Shown: positions 10,924-22,277, counted from the first letter of the stretch. The stretch: 64,000 bases of DNA from Tillandsia leiboldiana (GCA_029204045.2 CM055074.1:23125471-23189470); one strand, 5' to 3'. Translations and numbers: made by a program. Notes: generated by a model from the letters alone, not told the origin.

Positions 10924-12830
10924 ATGAAGACTTTACTTTTATCACAACTCTCGCCGCAATCTCAAGAATGTCAAATCAAAGTTCGCATCTGTCGAGTATG
11001 GGAATCAACAGCTCCTTTTTTAAAAGGAGATATCTTTAGCTTGGATTGCTTATTAATAGATGAAGAGGTTTGTATACCCCCTTTGTTTTCATACTACCTC
11101 TAAGTGTTAATTTGTTACTAATTTGTTTACAGTTTCTCCTTCTCCCTACCATGGTACGTTCAGTCATTTCTCCATGCAAGCATCTATACACAAACAAGAT
11201 GCGCAGTATTTAGATCTAAAATAGTGAAGGCAACCTAGATGTAATAGAAAAATTCGCGGTTATTCCAAGCAAGAAAAGATATTAGTGGCTGTAAATACGC
11301 GATTACATGATTCAAATAACCAAGCGACAGAAGTAAGCGAAATGAAAGAAAGTTTAAAAAGCAACATACCACTATACATTTTAATTTCTCAATCTTCTAC
11401 GAAGTTACGCACAAGCGATACATGATGCTGTCCTCACAGGTAGCACTCTTACTGACGATAGAATTGATTTATTCAAGTTACATACGGTTCGTTTATTTAT
11501 GTTTACTTCATATTCTGTAGATAGTTTTGGGAAAAATTGCGAGTATTCACGAATATTACACATAATACATTGGGGATACCTTAACTCCAATCAGAAATTT
11601 AGAGATCGAAGATTCCGAGTAAGCAATGCCTGACCTTACATAATAGTCAAAGTACATTAGTTAAATTAGATTACAAATCTATATTAAATTAATCTCTTCA
11701 TTTTCCAGACAAAATACTCTAGCTGTTGCACTATGGGATAAATTTCGCCGGTTTCCTTTGATGAGGCGCGCTTTACAACCAGCGAACCTAATAAACCAGT
11801 CAATATATCCTGGCTGGTATGACTGTCCGAACATTTAGAGGTTGGTACAATCAATATCATAACGAGTTGTTTTACCGTCAATATAATAAATACATACTCC
11901 TATAATTATGTAACAATTCATGTAATTTAAATGCAGAGAAGCTATACTTATCAACATGTTCAGCATCAAAATATACTTTGACCTACAAATTCCAGAGATA
12001 ATGGAATTTCTTCATAGGTTGATTATTAATCCTGCGTTGCTAATAACGTTGTCCTACATATTGTATCTGCCGATTCATTAGTAACATCTGATTTGTGCGC
12101 ATTACTGCATATAGTCCTGCAGGCAACGGATCAATTCAATCCGCCGAATTGGTTGTGCGGAGGGACGCCCCTATTCCTCCTCAGGAAGAATGCATTTAAA
12201 TAGGAGAACTATGATGAATTACTGAATTCTACCATGCCTAATACTGAGGTGCCGTTTCCATAACAATGAAGTTTCCTTTACATATATCTAGAAATAATTT
12301 TACTTCTGCCGACTTACTTCTTTCTTTAAATGTTAGAATATGAGGTTCACATGTCAATGCAAATTTTGGATATTGACACATGCATATGGATGGTGTACAA
12401 AGCATGTAACAATTGCAAGGCTGCTGTCAAAATATATGACGACACATTTTGCTGTGCACGTTGTGGTGATGACAAAACACCCGCCAAATCCCGTGGGTAA
12501 AATCTTCAATTTCTTAGTGTGTTGAAGTAATTCAGAATTACTACTTACTACTTACTGATTTCGAATGTGATGTCAAGTTACTGTATGTATTCAAAATAGG
12601 TACAAATTAAACACCGGTGTCGGCGATGAAACGGGCACAGCTAATTTACAATATTTGGAAAATCAGCTCAAGATTTGATTCGCATTCCAGCACAAAATTT
12701 AGCAGTTGCGCCTAATTCGGATAACTTTAGTCTTCCACCTGCGATAAAAACCATTATCAATCAAGTGCACATCTTCCAAATACCGGTGACACGCAGAAAT
12801 TTACAGCAAATGTTGGAACTTTAAGGTTAT
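10924..12830 (+). pseudogene. RPA large-subunit-like gene of the Helitron, multi-exon, broken
   Basis: Replication protein A-like products bind single-stranded DNA and are a known extra gene of plant Helitrons. From ATG 10924 the first exon encodes an OB-fold start of the DUF223 type (L-S-P-Q-S...R-I-C-R-V-W-E...L-L-I-D-E), with a donor GT at 11068. Later segments in various frames match further parts: Q-A-S-I-H-K near 11175, V-A-L-W-D-K-F near 11727, Y-F-D-L-Q-I-P-E near 11970, a zinc ribbon with two CxxC pairs at 12387-12500 (C-N-N-C and C-A-R-C), and a C-terminal OB fold near 12640-12800 (F-G-K-S-A-Q, I-P-A-Q-N-L, L-P-P-A-I). GT/AG introns probably separate these. Stops and frame shifts, for example near 11220 and 12635, show decay. 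Confidence 0.82.
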
Positions 12831-12900
12831 CAAATTTTCACATTAAAGAAAGAAATAAGCCCAAAACAAGCGACGCCTGTTGCTGAAATGTGAAGGCGAA

Positions 12901-13560
12901 AGCTGCTCCGTTCCGTCTAACAAACAAGTATATATGGGGTTACTCGAAGAAACAGCTCCAGTTAATGAAAGTTCGTCTAGGTAATATCATTTCTCGAACT
13001 TTCGCTTCTCTACTTCACATATTACTTATTTACTCTAAATTATACTTAATATTTGATTATTTCAACGCAGCTTTACACAAACACTGAAAAATCATATGAA
13101 GTCACTGCTCGAAAAAGCGCCGTTCTATGTAATATTTCCTATTATACCTTCTTCCAATTGTTTACTTCCATGTTTGTATATAAAACTATTAATATTTAAT
13201 TACGGTATTTGCAGTTCTAAACATGATGAAGCTGATGGACTCAAGAAATGAGAAGCTATGTATAAACTATCTTATTCCTATTAATAAGTAATTAGACTAC
13301 TTATTTTAGTAATTAGCATATGACCGACATTAATAAATATATATATATATATATTATATAATTATTTTTACTTTGCTTTTTCAAACCCCCTTAATAATTT
13401 TTTTTTCAAAGTGTATTTTGCACATTATGATTTAAAAGACCACTTTTAAAAAACTGATCCCCCCCCCCCCAGATAATGTTGTGATAATGTCTTGCGAACT
13501 TGTGAAAACATGATTAATCTTGTTCTGTCTTTCCTTCGATTGACTTTTATTTATAGGTGT
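12901..13560. other. AT-rich tail after the Helitron genes
   Basis: No coding domain recognised. It holds a short TA run (13338-13362) and a C12 run (13459-13470). The Helitron 3' end is expected in or near this stretch, but no convincing hairpin plus CTRR was seen. Confidence 0.4.
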
Positions 13561-14559
13561 TTAAGCTTACGGGCCCCGCTTAATGGGGTATTCTGAAAGT
13601 TTCTTTTTTTTCCCTTGTGCCTCTGTTGGTAATTTATATGTGGAATCCTAATATAGTGGATTCGAGTATTCAATTCACCTATTTTCCATACTCTGAACCA
13701 ATGGTATCCTCTAATATTCTGTTTTGTTCAGTATCTGGAATTCAGAAAATCCTAAAATGTGTATTTCGGGACTGTATTTTTATGGAACCTTGGTGTTAAT
13801 GGGCATTTTTCCAAAATAAAAATCGCTACCTGATAGGAAGCGCCGATGAGGAAGCATGGCCATGCATTTTCAGTAATTGAAACCATGTCTCGAAAAGCGA
13901 TGAAAGCATTGAAAAATGCGATTTTTGCAATGTAATCCCTAAAGCAGTTGCCTCGAATTGCTTGCCATTTTGGGAAGGGACCTGGATGTAAATAAAGGCC
14001 TACTGTGAAGGACTGGGAGGTAAATGTTTGGACTTGGAGGGACCAAGTTGCAAAAAGGTGCAACTATACACTTTTGAAATTCAAAACTCGGTTTTTTGGT
14101 TTTTAAAAGGCCCCGCAGCCTCAGCTCCCACAGCAACGATCTCCTCTTCTCTACCACTCTTCTCGGACCTCCCCCGCACCGGCCGCCGCCTCGCCGGTCG
14201 CCGGAGAAGAAGGATCAAGCCAAATCTTGGCCTCGGGTCTGAAGGGTGGGTGATCTTTGGAGGAAGCCTGGGTGATCAAGGCCGTGCCTGAGCACTCCTC
14301 TGGGAAGCCGCATCCAAGCCCGAGGGAGCCGGCACCCCAGCTCCGCCGCGTGCCGCCGGAACCTTCTCTTCTCCTCTCCTTGCTCGGCGAGGTAAGTTCT
14401 TGAAACTTTCCTTTTCTTTCGGGCATTGGAGCATGACCACTAGATCCCTGACACCGAGGGGACCCCTCGGGGGCAGACCCAGCCGCAGACCATCGTCCCG
14501 ACCGCCGGCGGAGGCCACCCCGCCGGAATTATTGTTTTTCGGGCCGTACCGCGCGTACC
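13561..14559 (+). mobile_element. diverged Tekay-type LTR fragment, cut by assembly gap
   Basis: Shares an ordered series of phrases with the 5' part of the large LTRs at 26830 and 32084: GGGCCCCGC, CGCTACCTGATAGG, CTCGAAAAGCG...GAAA...CATTGAAAAA, a CG-rich block, then AGGTAAG followed by TTCT.AAA and later GACCACTAG. Order and orientation are the same but divergence is high. Open frames inside are GC-rich leader sequence, not genes. Confidence 0.65.
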
Positions 14560-14659
14560 NNNNNNNNNNNNNNNNNNNNNNNNNNNNNNNNNNNNNNNNN
14601 NNNNNNNNNNNNNNNNNNNNNNNNNNNNNNNNNNNNNNNNNNNNNNNNNNNNNNNNNNN
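14560..14659. other. assembly gap, 100 N
   Basis: Exactly 100 N, the usual placeholder for a scaffold join of unknown size. The sequences on its two sides belong to different element types (gypsy LTR at left, copia 3' end at right), so at least one boundary is hidden here. Confidence 0.98.
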
Positions 14660-15390
14660 CAACTCCTGGAGAGTGTAGTTAATGGAAATGTTGTCCCTTC
14701 CAAATCTTCGTCGAGCCGGAAATTTCCTGTTTTCTCTCTAAAGAGCTTCGACCGTGAAGAGTAATCGGTATATAAACTTCATTGTCTGCTACAACATTCT
14801 TCCCACTGATACGCGTTCTTCGATGGGACGATGGTTATACCTTTTATCCTTCTGGAAACCCGGCCGCATTGATGGAGCAAACTTGATATTCCCTTCTCAT
14901 TTGGTCAGGATGGCGCGGTATGTGGAACACTCTCTCCCACAGAAGACTACCCTACCCAATGATTTATCATGCGCAATCCTTAGCAAGTTTAAAGTCGTAC
15001 AAGCGCGCGAGCTCATACATGTACAGTTTGGGCACCATTAATAGACACAATTGTGAAGTCCTCTATCGACGAAACCAGATGAACCCTTAATACCTCCTCA
15101 CCGGCAACGAGCACAACAACAACGAGTGACAACCTCTGCAACCGCAGAAACCTCCTCCTTTTCCACCAGCACAGCAGGCACCATCCATCCACTTCTGATG
15201 ATGATGCGTCAGTGAGTTCAATCTTAAGGAACAACAGCGACTCTCAAACGAGGCAGAGCGCATGGCTACTGATGTCGCTGAAATGAAAGAGGATATCAAA
15301 GAAGTTAAGAAGGAACAAGCTTCTATAAACAAACGGGATCAAGAAAATGTTTCAGAAGCTTGGGTGTATCAGCTCCGCGACTCTGCATAG
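14660..15390 (+). pseudogene. env-like 3' ORF remnant of a SIRE-type copia element
   Basis: The residues encoded from 14754 (N-F-I-V-C-Y-N-I-L-P...R-Y-V-E-H) match the better-preserved ORF at 22354-23718, and the 15225-15390 segment matches its C-terminal coiled coil (E-Q-Q-R-L-S). Frame shifts and stops separate the pieces. It lies upstream of its own 3' untranslated region and LTR, so it is the tail of a copy whose start is lost in or before the gap. Confidence 0.75.
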
Positions 15391-16154
15391 AGTTTTTCTT
15401 CGTTTCTCTAATCTTTCTTTTGCAGGTTTTTAGTTTTTGTTCTTATTTAGTTCTCAAGGAGTTTCTTTATTTTGTTCTATTTAACTCTCCTTAAAGTTTT
15501 TGTGATTTTGGCTTTGTTTGTGACAAAAAGGGGGAGAGAGTTTAGAGAGAACTTGAACAATGAACTTGAACAATGATGTGATGTGAACATCAAGGTAAGT
15601 GAACATCAAGGGAACTTGAACAATGAACTTGAACAATGATGATGTGAATGTGTGAACATCGAAGTAAGTAGAACTTCAACTTGAACATCGAAGTAAGTAG
15701 AACTTCAACTTTTGGTTTTCATTTGTTTTGAATGCATGCCTCGACTAACTATTCGACTAACTATTTGGGCATGTAATATAACTAACAAGTTGATGTTCAC
15801 TAACATGACATTTTTTTTAATTGCATAGAAGATATGTTGGTTTTTGACTATGATTCTCTTACATATCTGAATTCTCAAAGGTCATGATGATCAGATAAAC
15901 TCTATCTCTGTACTAGGTTTTGAATGCTAAATATTCTTGAGGTATCTAACGATCTCTTTTTGTCAAGAATGATTTCTTTGTGCAGAGAGTACAGATGTCT
16001 AAGTCTAGAGTCTGTTTTAGGAGTTTATCTCATGTTTTTAAATTTTCGGATCTCCATTGTAAATTTTTGTTGTATGGTGATAGCAACAAAAATATCTTTT
16101 TGAATTTTCTTTAGTGGATCTGTGTTTTGTCACGAAACCGCCAAAGGGGGAGAT
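15391..16154 (+). other. copia 3' untranslated region with two polypurine tracts
   Basis: Similar to 23719-24458 of the next copy. It contains AAAAAGGGGGAG at 15526-15535, tandem GAACTTGAACAATGA phrases at 15551-15680, and CCAAAGGGGGAGAT just before the LTR at 16155. The last is the primer site for plus-strand DNA synthesis. Confidence 0.75.
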
Positions 16155-16381
16155 TGTTACGGAATTTAAGTTGGCGTAGTTTCGTGAAAGTCTCAAGTCT
16201 TGAAGATTGAAGGTGAAGAAAGTTGGATCATTTAACTCAATCTCAAGAAAGAAGAATTCAAAAGGATCAGGTATGTTTTACTAAAGATTTTGTGTGATCC
16301 GAATACTTCTTGTAGTGTAGAAACACTTGGAAGAATCTTTCATTGCATAAAAATCAAAAACTGGACTTGGGACATGTTCAG

Positions 16382-16664
16382 GATCCGGATCAGGTTGTTC
16401 GATCCGGATCCCGAAGGTGGTTCGTTCATACACCAGTTCAATCCGGATCGTAGCCTCTCTTGATCCGGATCCCGAACACTGAGTTTACCATCTTCCTTGA
16501 ACGATCCGGATCAGGCTTCGCAATCCGGATCCCGAACGTTGATGTTTGGTGAACTGTATGAACGATCCGAATCAAGCACTTCGATCCGGATCCCGAACCT
16601 TCATTTTTCTGGAATTGCCTGACTCGTTACGACGATCCGGATCACAGCTAATCCGATCCGGATC
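16382..16664 (+). promoter_or_regulatory. U3 cluster of ten palindromic TCCGGA motifs
   Basis: GATCCGGATC or one-base variants start at 16382, 16401, 16440, 16462, 16503, 16522, 16564, 16583, 16634 and 16655. Many occur in pairs 18-22 bp apart, the second often followed by CCGAAC. The cluster ends 66 bp before the TATA box, the position expected for an enhancer. A binding protein is not known to me. Confidence 0.7.
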
Positions 16665-16730
16665 GCCGTCCGTAAAATTTCCAGAAATGTTAGGTTTTTG
16701 ATTCTTATCTTCTTCCTAGGGTTTCTAACC

Positions 16731-16739
16731 TATAAATAG
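16731..16739 (+). promoter_or_regulatory. TATA box of copia LTR
   Basis: TATAAATAG, a canonical plant TATA box. Transcription would start about 30 bp downstream, placing the hairpin leader inside the RNA. The equivalent is at 24973-24981 in the next LTR and, on the minus strand, at 40534-40541 in the solo LTR. Confidence 0.8.
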
Positions 16740-16881
16740 ACCCTATGACTCTTTTTCTAGGGTGAATTCAGGGAATCAAAATAGCCGTCATATTCATATC
16801 TTATTTCATACGGCTCTAGATCCACCTATAGAGAAGAAAGGAAATCATTAGAGAATACTCTATGTTTCTTCATCTATATTG

Positions 16882-17205
16882 ATTAGTTTGATTCTAGGTT
16901 TTCATACTCACATCTTGAGTTGAATCAAACTAATGAATACTTAGATGGTATTTCCGATCTATCTTTGATCTAAGTATTCGGCGGATCATCACCACCAAAA
17001 ACAACGATTTATCCCAAAAATCGGCGCGTGGATTCGCGTGTCCTTGTGGATTCAAGGTTCAACCGCTCTCGTGGATTCGGAGCGAGGCACGTTCGTGGAT
17101 TCGAAGGGTGCTATTGGGTGAAGACCGTGGATTCGGTCGGACGTCGTGGATTCGACGTTGGACGCCGTGGATTCGGCGTTGGGCGCAGATCGTGGATTCG
17201 AGAAG
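16882..17205 (+). other. structured leader: two long hairpins plus eight TGGATT-loop hairpins
   Basis: Hairpin I pairs 16882-16894 with 16922-16934 (13 bp, perfect). Hairpin II pairs 16935-16946 with 16968-16979 (12 bp, perfect). Then the hexamer TGGATT occurs at 17029, 17047, 17072, 17096, 17128, 17147, 17168 and 17193. Each copy is enclosed by complementary arms that differ between units, such as CCTTG/CAAGG, GACCG/CGGTC, ACGTCG/CGACGT and ACGCCG/CGGCGT. The arrangement recurs in the LTRs at 24459, 60829 and (minus) 39786. It lies downstream of the TATA box and would be part of the RNA leader. Function is unknown. Confidence 0.75.
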
Positions 17206-17502
17206 CGTCGTGGAGCGAGCGGAGAAGATCCTCTAGGAGCGTATGGAAAAGGTTGAGTCGTAAGTGTGTACGGTAAATCACCTTGTACGTGTTTTAATTC
17301 TAGTGGATTTCTGCCGTGTTATCGGTCCCGTGGTTTTTTACTCCGGTGATGGAGTTTTCCACGTAAAAATCTTGCGTATTATTTTTATTTCCGCATTGGG
17401 TTTTTATCGCAACGATTTTTGAGTGTTTATATGTTTACACCTATTCACCCCCCTCTAGGTGTTTTTTCCCCTATTTAGATCCTTATTACATATAACCCAA
17501 CA

Positions 17503-20500
17503 TTAACAAGACGCTTTCACCTAGGCATACAACTTCACGACCATTACCGACGCACTCCAAAAAGGTTTGGGTGCGCAAAGGTGAAATCTTTCCTTGTCTT
17601 GTTACCAATGTTTCCTTACATGCATATGATAGTTTGTCTTGGTATCTGGATAGCGGGTGTTCCCGTCACATGACCGGTGACAAAAATAGTTTTCAAAATC
17701 TTGAGAAAATCTCCGAAGGACTCGTTGTTTTCGGAGACGGTCGATCTTCCAAAATTGTTGGAAAAGGAACAGTAGCTATTCCAGATGGCCCGGTTCTAAA
17801 TAATGTGTTATTTGTTGGTGGCCTTAAGACTAACCTCATCAGCATAAGTCAACTTTGCGACAATGGTTTTTTCAGTTAACTTTTCATCTGTTGAATGTGT
17901 TGTAACTGATAAGGACCATGTATTCTTTTTAAAAGGGGTTAGATCTGAAAACAATTGTTATGTTGTTCCTAATAAATTTTCTGAAAAATGTAACCTAGTT
18001 TCTTTGGATAATGAAACACTTTGGCATGAAAGGCTAGGTCACTTAAATTTTAAGAAACTTGCTAGAATTTCAAACAAGGACGTGGTCAAGGGGGTTCCAA
18101 AACTTTTGCTTAAACAAAACGTTGTGTGTGGTGGTTGCCAAAAGGGAAAACAGTCTAGGACTGCACACAAGAACTTGAACCACGTTGGTACAAAACGGCC
18201 TTTGGAACTTTTGCACATGGATTTAATGGGGCCGACCCGTCAACCATCTTTGGGAGGTAAATGGTATATTTTCTTATTGGTTGATGATTTCTCTAGGTTT
18301 TCTTGGGTAGCATTTTTAAAAGAGAAAGCTGATACGTTTGACTCTTTTCATGAGATTTGCCATCGTATTATGATTGAAAAGAATGAAAAGATCATTCGTG
18401 TTAGGAGTGATAGAGGTGGAGAATTCATAAATTCCAAATTCATTGATTTTTGCACTTCCAACGGCATAAAACATGAATTCTCAGCACCCTATACACCTCA
18501 GCAGAATGGTGTTGTTGAGCGCAAAAACAGGGTTGTTCAAGAGATGGCGCGTGTGATGCTTCATAGCCGGAATTTACCGCTACATTTTTGCGCTGAAGCT
18601 GTGAACACCGCTGTCTATGTCTTTAATCGAGTGTATTTGCGCCCAGGAACTTTAAATACACCATATGAGCTGTGGTTTAGTAGAAAACCGGATATCAAAT
18701 ACTTTCGTATCTTCGGGAGTCGATGTTACATTTTACGTGACCGTGAAAATCTTGGAAAGTTTGACTCTCGAAGTGACGAAGGGATCTCTTTGGGTTATTC
18801 TACGAATAGCAGAGCATATCGAGTATTTAACATCGAATCTAAAACGATTGTAGAATCTATAAATGTTAAAGTAGATGAAGCTTTTCACTTTGCATCTGAA
18901 AAATCTACCCTCGATATTTCTCTAGATGATGATACTCCTGTAATTGCATCTTCTCATGATAACACTTCCAATATTAATGATGCATCTAATAGTTCTTCAA
19001 GTTTATCTGATGTGTAGGAATCATCTCATATACCTCCGAGTACTCCGTTTCAACAAACGCTACGAATCTCCAAGGAACATCCTGAATCAAACATCATTGG
19101 AGATCCACAAGAAGGAGTTAGAACTCGGAGGCAGTTGGTTTGTGGATTCGCTTGCTACGTATCTTTAATCGAACCGAAGAACATAGATGAAGCTCTTCAG
19201 GATGACTACTGGATTAAAGCAATGCAGGAAGAGCTCCATCAATTTGAGCGAAACAAAGTCTGGGAATTAACGAAGCCTCCAAAGCAACATAATGTGATAG
19301 GTACCAAATGGATTTTCAAGAACAAGAAAAATGAGGATGGTACTATCATCACGAACAAGGCACGATTAGTTGCTCAAGGCTACTCTCAAGTAGAAGGTAT
19401 AGACTTTGATGAAACATTCGCCCCTGTAGCTAGACTCGAGTCCATTCGTATACTATTTGCTATTGCTTGTCATTTTAAAATCAAATTATTTCAAATGGAC
19501 GTTAAGAGCGCGTTTCTAAATGGGTTTTTAAATGAGGAAGTTTATGTGGCTCAACCGAAAGGTTTTGTAGACCATAAACAACCTAACCATGTTTTTCGTT
19601 TGAAAAAGGCTCTTTACGGTCTGAAACAAGCACCGCGATCATGGTACGAAAGGCTGACAAAGCACCTTTTGGAGAAGGGCTATACTCGAGGGGGAGCTGA
19701 CAGGACTCTCTTTGTGAAGCATTATCAAAGCAATTTCATTGTAGCACAAATCTATGTCGATGACATTGTATTTGGCGCAACAAGAGATAATGATGCTTCT
19801 AAATTCGCAGAGACCATGGAAAGCGAATTTGAGATGTCCATGATGGGCGAATTGACTTATTTCCTTGGATTGCAAATTAAACAAAATGATGAAGGTATTC
19901 ACTTGAGTCAATCCAAGTATGCGATGGAGTTGGTTAAAAAGTATGACTTAGAAAATTCGAAGGATTTTCCGACTCCAATGGGAACTAGCCACAAGGGACT
20001 TGTAAGTGAATCACAAAGTGAGAATGTAGACGAGAAACTGTATCGAAGTATGATTGGAAGTCTACTTTACCTCACGGCTAGTCGCCCGGATATATCCTTT
20101 AGTGTTGGGATCTGTGCGAGATATCAATCAGCACCAAAGGAGGTTCACCTGAAAGCGGTGAAAAGGATCATCCGGTACATCAAAGGATCAATTAATTTCG
20201 GAATTTGGTATCCTATGGGAACTAGTTTGGATATTGTTGGATACTCAGATGCCGATTGGGCAGGATCAGTGGATGATCGGAAAAGCACGAGTGGTGCTTG
20301 CTTCTATCTTGGCCATTGCCTTGTTGCATGGCACAGTAAAAAGCAGAATTGCATAGCACTCTCGACTGCCGAAGCGGAATACATTTCAGCGGGTAGTTGT
20401 TCAACCCAACTCATTTGGATGAAAAGTGTGTTGAGCGACTTCCGGATTTCAGCATCTTCGGTAACAATTCTTTGTGACAACACAAGTGCAATTAACATTT

Positions 20501-20700
20501 CTAAAAACCCTGTGTTGCACTCTAGAACAAAACATATTGAACTTAGATATCATTTTCTTAGAGAGCTAGTTGAATCAAATACTCTTCAACTTTCATATAT
20601 TTCAACTTAGGATCAATTAGCTGACATTCTAACAAAACCTTTGGATCAAAAACGTTTTATTCATTTGCGAAAAGCAATTGGAATGCTTTCCTTGAAATAA
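17503..20700 (+). pseudogene. copia pol (PR-INT-RT-RH) lacking gag
   Basis: Domains are in copia order: protease D-S-G at 17649-17657, integrase zinc-binding H-H-C-C and D-D-E core (S-D-R-G-G, N-G-V-V-E-R) at about 18020-18560, reverse transcriptase with Y-V-D-D at 19753-19764, and RNase H with S-D-A-D-W near 20247. PBS, gag and the start of pol are missing: coding sequence abuts the LTR at 17503. One frame break lies in a T run near 17870, and in-frame stops are at 19015-19017 and 20608-20610; the normal end is TAA 20698-20700. Apart from these the frame is open. The sequence style and 3' env-like ORF fit the SIRE/Maximus lineage. Confidence 0.92.
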
Positions 20701-22277
20701 ACTTCATTTTGAAACCTTTGCTTATGATAGGTTTTGTTTTTGTTTTGTTTTGTTCATTATCTATGTTTGTACATAGGATATTAATTGAGCATATATCATA
20801 ATTGACTTTAATTGCATCTTTTCGCACATTTAGAAATTTATTATGCCTTTGCCATCATAATATTTCACTGTTGCAATGATCATTTATGTTAATTAAATCA
20901 TCTTCTGAGTGATCAAAGTCAATTTCTCTCTCAATGATCTCTTGGTATAGTCATTATCTTATTTGACTGCTTAGTCGAGTATGAAATCGAGATCAATTTT
21001 TGGTTGAATACTTTATATCTTAAATAATTGATAGCCAATTAAGGGGGAGTCAAAGAAATATAAAATGCTCAAAAGATGTGGAAAGAGTTACATCCCAATG
21101 AGGAGTGTGAAAACTACCACCACATGGAGGAAAGAGCTACCACCTCGGTCGTCCGAGTATTGTGTGCAGCTACCACATGTATACCAAGCATGGTTGTTCA
21201 ATTTTTGATTAAGTAAAATGCATGTTGAAATACTTGACTCCGTCTAATTTCTAGGTTGGTATAAGGTGGGTTTTTAAAGAAAGATGCTCAAAGAGCCACT
21301 CTCTTCAACAGATTGTCTAGATAAATTATCTATCATATTTGGGATTTCAAACATCTATTGATCTTTGTATTTCATTTTCTTTACCGAACTGATGATTTGA
21401 TAAAGGAATTACTCATAAGATCAGGTTAGATATAATTGAAGGTGTTCAACTTTAAGGGATTTAATTTTTGTAAATTCTCGTTTCATTTTTGGATATTATT
21501 GATAGATTTGGCATAATCTAATTCTTGTTGTATGAAACGATGATTTTTGTTTAAAGTTGATACACAATTGTGCTTACATACTTTTTCTGGTTTTTCTTGA
21601 ATTTCTCTGAAATTTTTCTGAAGAAAAAGTTGGAGCCGATCCGGATCGGGCAAGGTGATCCGGATCCCGAACGCAGGCTTCTTCCTGCGGCTGGCCGATC
21701 CGGATCGAAATCTCCATCCTATCCGGATCACGGCTAGGGTTTTAATAAGAACAAGAGGGTTTTGATTTCTTTTACCTTAATCTTTTGTTCTCAAGTCTCT
21801 AGAGCCTCTCTCTCTAGAACTATTGCACCTTGGAGCTTTCCAAACTCAAGTTCTTCGAATACAAGTAAGTTTTATTGATCAAAATCTCGGTTTTTCACCG
21901 TTTTTCTTTTTCCTCCTCAAACGTGATGAATTTCTTGGATCGATTTCGTTTGTGGATAGTTTTTGATCAAATTTCTTTTGAAATAAGAACTCTGGGTAGA
22001 TTAGTTTTGATTATATGCTAGGTATTCTCCAGATTAACGGATTTTTAGGCTTCGATTTCTAAAATTTCGGTTTTAGGGCATATAATAAGGATTTTCGAAA
22101 ATCATGCAATTGATCTATTTTTAAAAGTCCTTTTGCAAAACTAATTTGATTCTTAGTCTCTCTACATGATTATGATTGTTTGGGTACAATTTTTCAAATT
22201 TTTGAAAATTAACAATTTTTCATGTGTTCTTGAGTTGGTCTTCACAGGATTATTAAATCTATTAAGCACTTGCACCA
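20701..22277 (+). other. copia region between pol and env-like ORF, promoter-like
   Basis: Non-coding. It contains an internal polypurine-like AAGGGGGAG (21041-21049), then a cluster of four or five TCCGGA palindromes at 21636-21733 like those of the LTR U3, a CT-rich stretch at 21800-21820, and a candidate intron. The layout suggests a separate promoter and leader for the env-like ORF. A clear TATA box is not visible. Confidence 0.5.
21865..22247 (+). other. candidate leader intron before the env-like ORF
   Basis: Donor CAA|GTAAGTTTT at 21865 and acceptor TTCACAG| ending at 22247 enclose 383 bp of T-rich DNA. The candidate start codon of the env-like ORF (CACCAATGG, 22278) follows 30 bases after the acceptor. 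This is inferred from splice-site form and T-richness only. Confidence 0.5.

Larger units (their letters stand above)
6031..12900 (+). mobile_element. Helitron coding body (RepHel plus RPA), decayed, termini not found
   Basis: A Rep/PIF1-helicase gene followed by an RPA-like gene, both on the plus strand, is the known layout of autonomous plant Helitrons. Both genes are broken. I could not identify the expected 5' TC or the 3' hairpin plus CTRR end between an A and a T, so the outer limits are open. Poly-C and TA tracts at 13338-13470 and a change to LTR-like DNA by about 13560 bound it on the right. Confidence 0.85.
16155..17502 (+). repeat. copia LTR (shared, middle) of SIRE type
   Basis: 1348 bp, TGTTACGG to CCCAACA, about the same as the LTR at 24459-25745. 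It follows a polypurine tract, so it is the 3' LTR of the truncated upstream copy, and it abuts the pol region of the next copy without a PBS. Its order is: U3 with ten ATCCGGAT-type palindromes (16382-16664), TATA box (16731), then a leader with two long hairpins and an eight-hairpin array (16882-17205). Confidence 0.9.

Noticed and set aside
13555..13600. Helitron 3' terminus (CCCC...GGGG hairpin followed by CTGA)
   Set aside because: The stem is only four base pairs and the same GGGCCCCGC phrase belongs to the neighbouring LTR type. Not convincing.
14276..14703. ORFs running through the N gap
   Set aside because: They are artefacts of translating unknown bases.
17028..17276. Arg/Gly-rich ORF recurring in the copia LTRs (also 25270-25518, 61660-61889 and minus 40022-40240)
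   Set aside because: It begins with GTG, not ATG, and coincides exactly with the TGGATT hairpin array. The repeated peptide is explained by the repeated DNA; arm changes follow base pairing, not codon synonymy.
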